A DNA stretch of 64,000 bases from contig NZ_BNBT01000005.1 of NCBI RefSeq assembly GCF_014656095.1, forward strand, positions 1 through 64,000, read 5' to 3'. Below, piece after piece: positions 1 to 6,685 of the stretch. The notes below the pieces were generated by a model. That model saw nothing but the letters and a program-made list of their open reading frames with translations, did no database searches and was not told the DNA's origin. The translations under genes and the position numbers were made by a program. Source of the DNA: Streptomyces longispororuber (GTDB lineage: Bacteria; Actinomycetota; Actinomycetes; Streptomycetales; Streptomycetaceae). Position 1 is the stretch's first letter, and every line of letters starts with the position of its first letter.

Positions 1-354
1 CAGCGTCCCGGGGTCGATGCCCGCGTCGTCCAGCGCCTCGACGGCCGTCTCCAGGAGCAGGCGGTGCTGCGGGTCCATCTTCGCCGCCTCCCGCGGCGAG
101 ATCCCGAAGTAGTCGGCGTCGAACGCGCCGAGGTCACCCAGGAAACCGCCCTTGGCGGTGTACGACTTCCCCGGCCGCGCCATGGCGGTGTCGACGAACC
201 GCGCCACCTCGAACCGGCCGTCCGGTACCTCCCCGACCAGGTCACGTCCGGCCGCCAAGGCCTCCCACAACCCGGTCAGATCCGTGATCCCGCCGGGCAG
301 CCGGCACCCCAGGCCCACCAGGGCGAACGCGTCGGTCTTGGGCAGAGCCCCCAT
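1..354 (-). CDS. Type I polyketide synthase, ketosynthase N-terminus (partial)
   Basis: Only the first 118 codons are in the window and the gene runs off the left edge. The start is ATG at 354-352, with a GGAGG motif about 8 nt upstream. The translation opens with a beta-ketoacyl synthase N-terminal fold: the FALVGLGCRLPGG strand near residues 8-20, then DADYFGISPREA and MDPQHRLLLE near residues 78-100, which are hallmarks of modular type I PKS ketosynthases. The catalytic Cys lies further on and is not visible. There is no N-terminal docking helix, because the KS begins almost at the start codon, as in loading-first or single-module synthases. Which polyketide it makes cannot be told. The domain call is secure. 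Confidence 0.9.
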   Translation of the reverse strand, partial: MGALPKTDAFALVGLGCRLPGGITDLTGLWEALAAGRDLVGEVPDGRFEVARFVDTAMARPGKSYTAKGGFLGDLGAFDADYFGISPREAAKMDPQHRLLLETAVEALDDAGIDPGTL

Positions 355-807
355 GATCCCGCCTCCCCGCACGGTCACGCACCGTGCACAACTAATGCGC
401 TGGGTAACGATGAAGAAGGGGGTACGTCAAGTCAAACGCCGCCCGGCGCCACGTGCGCGGTTCGCCGTGCCGAGGCGCCGCCGCTCGTACGGGCGTCCGC
501 CCGACGCCAAGGCACACCCCCAGAAGGCCTGTTCGCCCACCCCCTGCCCCAGGGCCTCCACTCCACCGCCGTCCCCGGGGCCCCGCTGAGCCTGTACTCC
601 CTGACGGCCCCGGCACCCCCCACACCGTCACCGAACGCACGACCAGTCATCAATGTGATGACCGCCCATGCGATAACCACCCCACCTACACCCCACTGCC
701 CTCACGAAACCGCCAGGGTGAGCCCTCGGCCGAGAGCTTGACGACACGTGCAACCGACACCGCGCCCGCCCCGTCCGCGAAGGGGGTGCCATCGGTCCGC
801 ACGTAAA
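355..807. promoter_or_regulatory. Upstream region of the PKS gene
   Basis: No credible gene is seen here. A short palindrome, CACGGT-N5-ACCGTG, lies at 370-386 just ahead of the PKS ribosome site. The AT-richer stretch at 390-440 carries TTGACT/TTGACG-like hexamers on the minus strand. This is a plausible PKS promoter and operator, but the -10 element is poor. Confidence 0.35.
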
Positions 808-850
808 AGGGGCCGACGCAGGCTGTGGGGTGAGAGAGCGTCGGCCCCCT
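808..850. terminator. Inverted repeat at the left end of the prophage remnant
   Basis: Arms GGGGCCGACGC and GCGTCGGCCCC enclose a loop of about 18 nt. It lies just before the first phage-like small gene and could be a terminator or a leader hairpin. There is no T-run. Confidence 0.4.
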
Positions 851-924
851 GATAACTCCACAGAGGAGCGTCTCCGCCATGGTGGGCCGCTCCGCCCTCG
901 TCGCCTCCGAGACGGCTGTACACC

Positions 925-1092
925 ATGAGTGAGATCGCCGAGGCGACCGGCCTCAGCGCGGGCGCGATCCGTACGGACCGGATGCGGGGCCGCTGGCCTG
1001 AGCCGGACGGCACCGCGTACGGCGTGAACCGCTGGTACGGCGAGACGGCCACGGCGGCCTCGGCCGGTCGAGGTGGTGACAGGCGCTCCTGA
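925..1092 (+). CDS. Small helix-turn-helix phage-type protein (55 aa)
   Basis: ATG at 925 opens a 55-residue frame ending TGA at 1090-1092. It begins MSEIAEATGLSAGAIRTDRM and continues with RGRWPEPDGTAYGVNRWYGE. This is the layout of short MerR/AlpA-like DNA-binding proteins of actinophages: helix, turn, recognition helix, then a W-P-x-P-D wing. It overlaps the stop of an upstream 17-codon frame starting at ATG 880 (ATGAGTGA overlap). That overlap could be translational coupling, or it could mark a frameshifted longer ancestor. The gene is shorter than most terminase small subunits but sits where one would be, ahead of the broken terminase large subunit. The DNA-binding fold is likely; the exact role is unknown. 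Confidence 0.6.
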   Translation: MSEIAEATGLSAGAIRTDRMRGRWPEPDGTAYGVNRWYGETATAASAGRGGDRRS

Positions 1093-1714
1093 TGCCGGGC
1101 GGGCGGCCGGGCGGCCGGGTATCGCAGTACGCTGAGTTGCCGGTTGGCCTTCGTACGGCGGAGCTTGCAGAAGGGCCCGGCTCGGCTGCCACCAGGTCGA
1201 GCCCCTCACGTAGTTCACGAGCCCGGTCGAGCAGCAGACGATCGGGCTCGCTATGTGTGCAGCCGCCGATCAACCGACCGGAGCCTCGGGCGGGGCTCAG
1301 CAGTGCTGAGGAACTACCCCCCAGGGCGATGACCGTCACCATCAGGCTCAGCACCGCCAGGATGACCTGCCACCTTTCGGGGCCTGTCCACTACCTGTTG
1401 GGCGCTCGGAACCCAGTCACGCGAACGGGATAAAAAAGCCGGCCGCGCCACGCATGTTTTCGGCAAACCGCACGACACTGCCTCACTGGAACCCCCTGAA
1501 CCCGTCACACCGCTTTCCCCATCGGCACCCGGGGGTGGGTGCACCCATGGGATTCATGAACCAGGCCAAGACCGAAGTCGCCACGCGGTGGGGACCGCTC
1601 CGCCCTGCTCTGCCTTTTCCGCCGCTGCTGACCACGCACCATCTGGACCGGCCCCGCCCGCACATGTCCGGGCCCACGCATGCCCGGGGGAGGTGACCCT
1701 CATGGGCGGAACGC
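1093..1714. other. Degenerate prophage sequence without intact genes
   Basis: No intact frame with family features is found. On the minus strand around 1310-1385 there is a hydrophobic stretch (WQVILAVLSLMVTVIALGG) preceded by an in-frame stop and lacking a start. It may be the remnant of a one-helix membrane protein. The rest is unassigned. Confidence 0.4.
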
Positions 1715-2147
1715 CTGGAAGGCAGCGTCCGCAGCGGCAAGACGATCGCGCGCCTGCTCCACTGGCCCATGTACGTCGTCACCGCCCAGCGCGGCGGCGC
1801 CCTGGTCGTCGTCGACGAGACCGACGACACCGTCGGCCGCAACGCCGTCGACCCCCTCCAGGGCCCGAGCATCTTCGGCGACGCCGCCAAGCACATCCGC
1901 TGCACCCGCGGCGCCCCGATCGCCTGGATCCTCGGCCGTGAAGATCGAAGTCACCACCGCCAACGACGCCAAGGCAGAGGCCCGGCCGATCCGCGGCCTC
2001 ACAGGCGCCGGCGCCTACATCGACGAGCTGACGCTGCTCCCGAAGGAGTTCGTCAAGAGGCTCATCGACCGCCAGTCGGTGCCAGGCGCCCTGATCTTCG
2101 CCACGACCAACCCGGGCAACCCGGGCCACCGGGCCAAGAAGGAGTAA
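1715..2147 (+). pseudogene. Phage terminase large subunit (TerL), truncated and frameshifted
   Basis: The remaining piece covers the ATPase half of TerL, the motor that packages DNA into phage heads. The first frame carries a Walker A motif, GSVRSGKT, at about 1721-1744, followed by HWPMYVVTAQRGGALVVVDE. Near 1938 the reading frame shifts by one base. The second frame then supplies the rest: ARPIRGLTGAGAYIDELTLL (Walker B with its catalytic Glu) and ALIFATTNPGNPGH (coupling motif). It stops at TAA 2145-2147. No nuclease domain follows, so more than half of a normal 450-550 residue protein is gone. The frameshift and truncation make it a pseudogene. Family identity is clear. Confidence 0.85.
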
Positions 2148-2378
2148 CTGAACGCGACTGCGGAACTCGGCATCCCTACCTGCACCGGGGACACCCGGCG
2201 CCAGCGCTACCTGGAGCGGCAGGCACGCGCCTGGAAGCGACGGAGTGCTGCGCCGTGATCGACGCGGCCCGGCGCCGGGCGCACACGCGCGTCCGCGGCT
2301 ACCCAGCCCGCACCCATGAGCTGACGGACGCGAAGGGCCTCGCACGCAAGCGGCAGCGCGAACGGACGGCTCCGCCCG
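2148..2378 (+). other. Unidentified prophage remnant
   Basis: This is charged, Arg-rich reading frame debris (for example YLERQARAWKRR). Portal, protease and major capsid genes would normally follow the terminase, and none is recognisable here. A large deletion is inferred. Confidence 0.3.
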
Positions 2379-2594
2379 CTAGTCGCTGTTCCTGTGCGTG
2401 CCTGGCTGGATGATCTCGTCCAGCACCAGACGCACAGCCTCAAAAGCGGCGGACCGGATGGTCAGCCCCAGTCCGTCAGTCTCATCGGCCGCGGCCCTGG
2501 CCGCCGCGTCCAGTTGCTGTTCCTCGCGAGCCGCCCAGTCACGCGCGGCCTGGATACGTCGCAGCAGTTCGTCAGCGTCCACCACATCAGCCAT
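2379..2594 (-). CDS. Hypothetical small acidic protein (71 aa), probable phage accessory gene
   Basis: The frame runs from ATG at 2594 to TAG at 2379 and encodes an acidic helical protein: ADVVDADELLRRIQAARDWA, an Ala/Asp-rich linker, then AFEAVRLVLDEIIQPGTHRN. It is oriented against the surrounding structural remnants. The amphipathic helix content and an unbroken frame amid heavily mutated neighbours suggest it is or recently was a real gene. There is only a weak ribosome site and no recognised family. A shadow of an eroded plus-strand gene cannot be excluded. Confidence 0.45.
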   Translation of the reverse strand: MADVVDADELLRRIQAARDWAAREEQQLDAAARAAADETDGLGLTIRSAAFEAVRLVLDEIIQPGTHRNSD

Positions 2595-2737
2595 GCGCGG
2601 ACCCTACCCCCGACTGCCGCACGGAACCCGGAAAGCCCGAAACGGGGGATCACCGATGCCTCACCCTCTCCAGCACCCGCTCGCCACGCACCCCGCTGGA
2701 GCGCGCCTAAGCCGACGCCGCAGCGGCTCGCCGATCT

Positions 2738-3073
2738 ACATCGGAGAACCTGGACCTCGCCGGGGTCCTGACCGACGCGTTCGGCCAGACCCTCACCTTC
2801 GTACAGGTCAAGGGGCTGTTCATCGCGGCCGCCGCGGCGAACACGAACAACGTGGTCATCGGGAACGCCAGCGCGAACGCGTGGGCAGCGCTGCTCGGCT
2901 CGACCGGCACGGTGACGCTGCGGCCGGGCGCCTGCCGGGGCGTCATGACGGGCCCGGCGGACGCGATGGCGCAGGGGGTGACCACCTCGACCGGGGGCGT
3001 ATTGGACGTCGCCAACTCCGCAGGTGGCACGGGCGTCCCGTACGACGTCGTGATCGTCGGCATGTCCGCGTAA
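2738..3073 (+). pseudogene. Phage virion structural (capsid-proximal) protein fragment
   Basis: The frame reads STSENLDLAGVLTDAFGQ, then LTFVQVKGLF, TNNVVIGNASANAWAALL, TVTLRPGA and finally PYDVVIVGMSA before TAA at 3071-3073. The ENLDLAGVLTDAFG / VVIGN / LRPGA pattern is that of a small beta-rich structural protein found next to capsid genes in Streptomyces siphophages. No start codon or ribosome site lies in frame upstream. The sequence before about 2735 is out of frame, so the 5' part is lost. It is 13 bp upstream of the connector gene, as in phage morphogenesis operons. Confidence 0.6.
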
Positions 3074-3085
3074 GGGGGGCGTCCG

Positions 3086-3447
3086 GTGGCCCGGATCTAC
3101 GCGACGTCGGCGCAGTACGAGGCGTACACCGGGCAGACGGCTCCCGCGGACTTCGCGGCCCGGCTCGCCCGTACCAGCCGCTTCCTCGAACCCGAGCTTT
3201 TCCGGCTGTGCTGGTACGACGTGCGGTGTGCGCGCAAGTGCAGTGGTGGGCGGCCACGGGCGGCGAGCTGGGGACAGCGGGCCTGTGGGGCTCGGTGAAG
3301 ATCGGCTCGATGGCCCTGTCCGGTACCTCGTCCGGCGCCGACGGCACCGCTCAGGGCCGCCGAGTCGCTGACGCGGCTCTGGAAGCTCTCCGGACCCCCG
3401 ACCTGACCCCGGACGTCTTCCGGCTCGGCCGGGTGGTGCAGTGCTGA
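3086..3447 (+). pseudogene. Phage head-tail connector protein, frameshifted with internal deletion
   Basis: It starts at GTG 3086 behind a GGGGGG-rich ribosome site and encodes MARIYATSAQYEAYTGQTAP up to FRLCWYDV, in the manner of gp6-like head-tail adaptors. At about 3215 the frame is lost. A second frame resumes with CAQVQWWAATGGELG, WGSVKIGSMALSGTSSG and the typical C-terminus LTPDVFRLGRVVQC, ending at 3447. Comparison with the family layout suggests roughly 15-20 codons were deleted at the join. The last codons overlap the next gene's GTG at 3441, keeping the compact phage operon arrangement. Confidence 0.65.
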
Positions 3448-3707
3448 TCCCGACCACCTGCTCCAGCATCAGGTGGTCGTGGAGGCGCGGGCGGGCGAGG
3501 GACCGCACGGGTCAAAGTATGGCCCCCCAACGGCTGTGGGCTGCTTCCTCGACGAGCACCTCCTCCTCCACCTTCTACGCCTCCCCGAGCGTGCGATGCC
3601 CGGCCCGCTGGCGCGTCACGCTGCCTGACGGGCGTTGGACGACCGTCATCGCCGCGCTCACCCGCGACGGCGGCAGCCTGCCCACCCCCGACTACCTGGA
3701 GGTGTAG
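3441..3707 (+). pseudogene. Phage head closure/neck protein, frameshifted
   Basis: GTG at 3441 gives MLIPTTC, but the next family-like segment, LLQHQVVVEARAGEGPHG ... GPPTAVGCFLDEHLL, is read in a different frame (about 3460-3560). The original frame then returns with STFYASPSVRCPARWRVTLP and VIAALTRDGGSLPTPDYLEV. Two compensating shifts in about 120 bp show the gene is dead. The order (after the connector, before the gp10-like gene) fits a head-closure protein of HK97-like phages. Confidence 0.55.
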
Positions 3708-3712
3708 CTTCA

Positions 3713-4065
3713 GTGACGCAGTACGTCCGCATGAACGTCCAGGGGCGCCGACTGTGGACCTCGCGCGGCCGACGCCCCGCGAGCGAGGGCCTCTCCCTTG
3801 CCCCGGAGCACACACACTCGGCGTCTCCCACTCGCGCGTGCCGCTGGAGGAGGGCACGTTGGAGCGCTCCGGCCGCGCCGACGTCGACGGCTTGAACAGG
3901 ACCATCTCGTACGACACCGTGTACGTGGTCCGCCAGCACGAGGAGCTGACCTGGCGGCACCTGCCCGGACGCCAGGCGAAGTATGTGGAGTCAGCGACGA
4001 ACGAATCCCGGGAGGCCATGCTCCGGCTCATGACGGTCCCGCTTCGCCGCTGGCTACGGGAATAG
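3713..4065 (+). pseudogene. HK97 gp10-like phage neck protein, frameshifted
   Basis: It starts GTG ACG CAG TAC (MTQYVRMNVQGRRLW). A shift near 3780 leads to the second frame: HTLGVSHSRVPLEEGTLERS, NRTISYDTVYVVRQHEELTW, then RHLPGRQAKYVESATNESRE and RRWLRE before TAG at 4063-4065. The P-x-E-E-G-T-L-x-x-S and YAVRQHE-type motifs are characteristic of the gp10/minor capsid 2 family that joins head and tail. It is dead by frameshift. Confidence 0.6.
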
Positions 4066-4069
4066 CTCT

Positions 4070-4657
4070 TCAGAACCTACGCCGCCAAGGCCGGTCGGCC
4101 GGTTGCGGTGCTGCCTGTGAACCGAGAGGGCTGAATACGATCAGGTATTCCTCAAAGACTGTCTTGCGGAACTCGTCCTCTTCATCCTCGGAAGGATCAT
4201 TGCCTTCGGTATACGCATCTTCCCCGGGGAACTCGTTATCCAGGTATTCCTCCCAGCGCACACGAGCGTCCTGACGCCCCTTCACATACACATGGACTGC
4301 ATGCGTCCGCCCCGGATCCAATTGCAGTCGCACGTCAGGCTCCGCCGGGCCTGTCGTGCAGCCATATAACTGCATTGTGCCTCTATAAACCGGTCGGTAC
4401 TCTACTGAATCAAGGTGAGCCCATTCTTCGCCAAGGGTCGGAATATCATCCACGGTGGGCACCTGGAGAAGAGTTACAGGCGCGTAGTGCCAATGCACCT
4501 CACTGCAAATCGTGATTGTCCCGGGCGTGAGGAGAACCGGCTTGTGGCTGGCGAAGTCAGGGCTCATGTGAGGAAGTTCGTCGAACTCGGACTCGTACAT
4601 CTCCATCACGTAGAACTGGCTGTAGTCGACGCTGATCACACCCCGGATGGGCTCCAT
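4070..4657 (-). CDS. Intact lower-GC gene inserted in the prophage, hypothetical (195 aa)
   Basis: ATG at 4657 is preceded by an excellent GGAGGAGAGG ribosome site, and the frame is open for 195 codons against the direction of the phage genes. Codons use A/T at third positions far more than the neighbours (ATA, TTC/TTT, AAT, GAA), which suggests recent arrival. The N-terminus MEPIRGVISVDYSQFYVMEM and the beta-strand pattern after it faintly resemble ComJ/Nin-type nuclease inhibitors. The C-terminal third is very acidic (EGNDPSEDEEDE). The last 17 residues may come from read-through into phage sequence at the insertion joint. There is no signal peptide or membrane helix. It could be a phage moron, an immunity protein or an orphan; no function is assigned. 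Confidence 0.7.
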   Translation of the reverse strand: MEPIRGVISVDYSQFYVMEMYESEFDELPHMSPDFASHKPVLLTPGTITICSEVHWHYAPVTLLQVPTVDDIPTLGEEWAHLDSVEYRPVYRGTMQLYGCTTGPAEPDVRLQLDPGRTHAVHVYVKGRQDARVRWEEYLDNEFPGEDAYTEGNDPSEDEEDEFRKTVFEEYLIVFSPLGSQAAPQPADRPWRRRF

Positions 4658-4759
4658 GCCTCTCCTCCGTCGCCTTCCTTGTCAACCGCATCGACGCTAG
4701 GCGACGTTCTGTTGCATGTCTCCCTCAACCAAAAATTCTCTTCCCAGGGCAGGTGAAGT
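4658..4759. promoter_or_regulatory. AT-rich promoter-bearing junction
   Basis: This short, unusually AT-rich stretch (around 4725-4745, ACCAAAAATTCTCTT) lies between the intact minus-strand gene and the next phage remnant. It probably holds the promoter of the minus-strand gene and the right boundary of its insertion. Confidence 0.4.
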
Positions 4760-5189
4760 GTGCGCTACACCGTCCTGCTTCTGGGCGGCCTCGCCTGCCT
4801 CATCGCCGAGGCTGGGCTGGCTGTGTTCCGGCCGGACGGCGTGTACGCGGCATCTGAGACCGGGCTCCTCGGTCCTGCGGGACGTCCCGGACGGCACCGT
4901 CACGCTGACGCGTACCCGGTCGAGGGCACACACCGACCTGACGGACGACGTGACGGGCGTCCAGGTGCGCATGCGGCGCGGCCGAGACCCGCGCGAGGTG
5001 GAGGACCTGGCCGACGACGTCTTCGACCTCCTCCACAACCGCCGCGGCCTGGTCCTCAACGGCGTCCACGTGGCGCTGATCTGGCGCCAGTCACAGGCCC
5101 CGATGGGCCAGGACGTCCACGGCCGCCAGGAGATCGCCGCCACCTACTACCTCCGGGCCACGCGGCCCTCACCCCACCTGTACGAATAG
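4760..5189 (+). pseudogene. Phage minor capsid/tail terminator protein, frameshifted
   Basis: GTG at 4760 begins MRYTVLLLGGLACLIAEAGL and continues to RPDGVY near 4850. After a frame change at about 4865 the rest is read as LRDVPDGTVTLT, TDDVTGVQVRMRRGRDPREV, EDLADDVFDLLHNRRGLVLN and IAATYYLRA, ending TAG at 5187-5189. The TGVQVR ... DPREVEDLADDVFDLLH block is typical of the minor capsid protein that precedes the major tail gene in Streptomyces siphophages. One frameshift inactivates it. Confidence 0.6.
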
Positions 5190-5200
5190 GAGGCCGCGTC

Positions 5201-5674
5201 ATGTCGACGCCGACCGAGGTCACCGCTCTCGCCCGCCGCTGGCGGCTGGAGATCAACATGGGCAACGAGGCCACACCGGACTGGCAGCTCTGCCCCGCGA
5301 TCGTGGAGTTCCAGCCCGAGTTCGAGCCGAACCACGAGGACTCCGGCACCTACGACGACGAGGGCTGGGACGACAACGACAAGACCGGCATGGGCTGGAA
5401 GGTCACCGCCAAGTTCAACCGCAAGAAGTCGGCCGACTCCACGCTCTACCACCCGGTCCACGAGAAGCTGCGCCTGACCGCGTTCGCCTGGGGTGCCGAG
5501 TCGAAGATCCCGGTCGGGTGGATGGACCGCGACGGCCTGCCCGAGGCCTACCAGGGGCGGGCGCTGGTCACCTGGGCGCCGGAGGGCGGCGAGAAGAACG
5601 ACCTGGATCAGGTCGAGGTGACCCTCACCGGGGCCGGACCGCTGACGCCGATCACGAACCCGCTGGCCGCCTGA
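5201..5674 (+). CDS. Phage major tail (tube) protein
   Basis: ATG at 5201 follows AGGAGG by 6 nt, and the 157-codon frame is intact. The sequence (TPTEVTALARRWRLEINMGN, GTYDDEGWDDNDKTGMGWKV, TAKFNRK, then GRALVTWAPEGGEKNDLDQV and VEVTLTGAGPLTPITNP) matches the tail-tube proteins of actinobacterial siphophages, including the closing V-x-V-T-L-x-G-x-G-x-L motif. In a virion, hexameric rings of this protein stack around the tape measure. Its stop codon overlaps the next start (TGATG). It is one of only two undamaged morphogenesis genes here, so its survival may simply be chance. Confidence 0.8.
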   Translation: MSTPTEVTALARRWRLEINMGNEATPDWQLCPAIVEFQPEFEPNHEDSGTYDDEGWDDNDKTGMGWKVTAKFNRKKSADSTLYHPVHEKLRLTAFAWGAESKIPVGWMDRDGLPEAYQGRALVTWAPEGGEKNDLDQVEVTLTGAGPLTPITNPLAA

Positions 5675-6183
5675 TGGCCGTCGAGTTCGAAGCCCTGGAC
5701 GAGCTGTTCGACGACAGCCTCACCTTGCCGGTCAAGGGCAAGACGTACCGCATCCCCTCCCCGTCCGGCCAGGACGGCCTGAAGGTCCAGCGCATCACCA
5801 CCACGGCGGCCCGGCTGATCGCCGGGGGCGAGGCCCTCGACGCCGAGCAGCTCGACGACGCCGAGGAACGCGACCTGCTGGAGATGTGCCTCGGCCCGGT
5901 GTACGAGCAGCTCCTGGCCGACGGCGTCGACTGGGCCTGGATCAGGCACGCAGGCCTGACCGCGATGTTCTGGATCATCGCTGACGTGGAGCAGGCACAG
6001 GCGTACTGGAAGGCGGCCGGCGACCCTTCTCGCAGGGCCCCGAACCGGGAGACGCGGCGCGCGAAGGCGAAGGCCACCAAGGGTGGATCGGGCGCGGCGA
6101 AGACGACCCGCAAACGGGGCTCCACGAGTGGTACGAGCGCCCGCCCGGCTACCAGCCGCGCCCGAAAGGCCTCGAAGGACTGA
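5674..6183 (+). CDS. Phage tail assembly chaperone (gpG-like, DUF7426-type)
   Basis: ATG at 5674 overlaps the tail-tube stop, and the frame runs 169 codons intact. The N-terminus, FEALDELFDDSLTLPVKGKT followed by YRIPSPSGQDGL, and the core EMCLGPVYEQLLADGV / WIRHAGLTAMFWIIAD are the pattern of the small chaperone translated between tail tube and tape measure. The C-terminus is basic and low in complexity (ETRRAKAKATK...). It overlaps a -1 frame that continues as the T-type extension, as in lambda gpG/gpGT. The gene is intact, but its client tape-measure gene is broken, so it cannot support tail assembly today. Confidence 0.75.
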   Translation: MAVEFEALDELFDDSLTLPVKGKTYRIPSPSGQDGLKVQRITTTAARLIAGGEALDAEQLDDAEERDLLEMCLGPVYEQLLADGVDWAWIRHAGLTAMFWIIADVEQAQAYWKAAGDPSRRAPNRETRRAKAKATKGGSGAAKTTRKRGSTSGTSARPATSRARKASKD

Positions 6184-6413
6184 CATGGGCCAAGCTCTTG
6201 GAGCAGTGGCCGCTCATCGAGGCAGACCTCCACGAGGTGTACGGCATCGACGTCGGCACCGGCGTCCTACGGGGCCGCTCCTGGCGCTGGCTGAAGATCC
6301 GCATCCCCGGCCTGCTCTCCACGGAGTCCCGCCTCGTTCGGCACTTCGCGCCCGCTGATGACCGGGGGCGGTCGTCACTGACTGAGCGGCTGCGGGACCG
6401 CTCAGGGCGCTAG
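6078..6413 (+). CDS. Tail chaperone -1 frame extension (gpT-like part of gpGT)
   Basis: In the frame one base behind the chaperone, codons run open from about 6078 to TAG at 6411-6413: GLHEWYERPPGYQPRPKGLE, then GLTWAKLLEQWPLIEADLHE, VYGIDVGTG, SWRWLKIRIPGLL. There is no start codon or ribosome site of its own, and it overlaps the last 35 codons of the upstream gene. This is the standard architecture of a programmed -1 frameshift product in siphophages. No perfect slippery heptamer is visible; ACC AAG GGT at 6075-6083 is the most likely zone. Exact slip site is uncertain. Confidence 0.6.
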   Translation, partial: QGWIGRGEDDPQTGLHEWYERPPGYQPRPKGLEGLTWAKLLEQWPLIEADLHEVYGIDVGTGVLRGRSWRWLKIRIPGLLSTESRLVRHFAPADDRGRSSLTERLRDRSGR

Positions 6414-6685
6414 CGGTTTCGCTTGGAGTCGCCATCCCCGCACGCGCGGGGACCACAGGCCCCGACCAGGGACGTTACCCGGCCGATTCCCGCTTTTCCC
6501 TCACTTCTTGTGAGACCGGCATTCCAGACAAGTAATCACCAACCCCGCCACCTCGTACCCCGCCCAACTGGCTGCTGGTCACGGACGCTTCCTCAACACC
6601 CCTGACGTAGACGCCCAGCGTACCCAGCACCTCCTCACGGCAGGCGCGCCGCGCTCACCACCACGCACGACGGGAGGTGGGCGCC
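6414..6685. other. Non-coding gap between tail chaperone and tape measure
   Basis: In living siphophages this gap is usually only a few bases, so about 270 bp of unassigned sequence here suggests an insertion or decay. It contains one isolated hairpin, TCCCCGC-ACGC-GCGGGGA (6435-6452), inside GTCGCCATCCCCGCACGCGC, which looks like a single type I-E CRISPR repeat. No second repeat follows at spacer distance. Confidence 0.4.

Noticed and set aside
1093..1714. Small membrane protein on the minus strand near 1385
   Set aside because: The hydrophobic segment has an in-frame stop upstream and no start codon with a ribosome site. Too weak to list as a gene.
5201..6413. Possible functional tailocin, from intact tail tube and chaperone genes
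   Set aside because: The tape measure, connector and distal tail genes are broken, and no lysis genes were seen. Assembly of particles is not possible.
6426..6460. CRISPR array
   Set aside because: Only one repeat-like unit exists, with no second repeat, leader or cas gene. It is reported only as a solo element.
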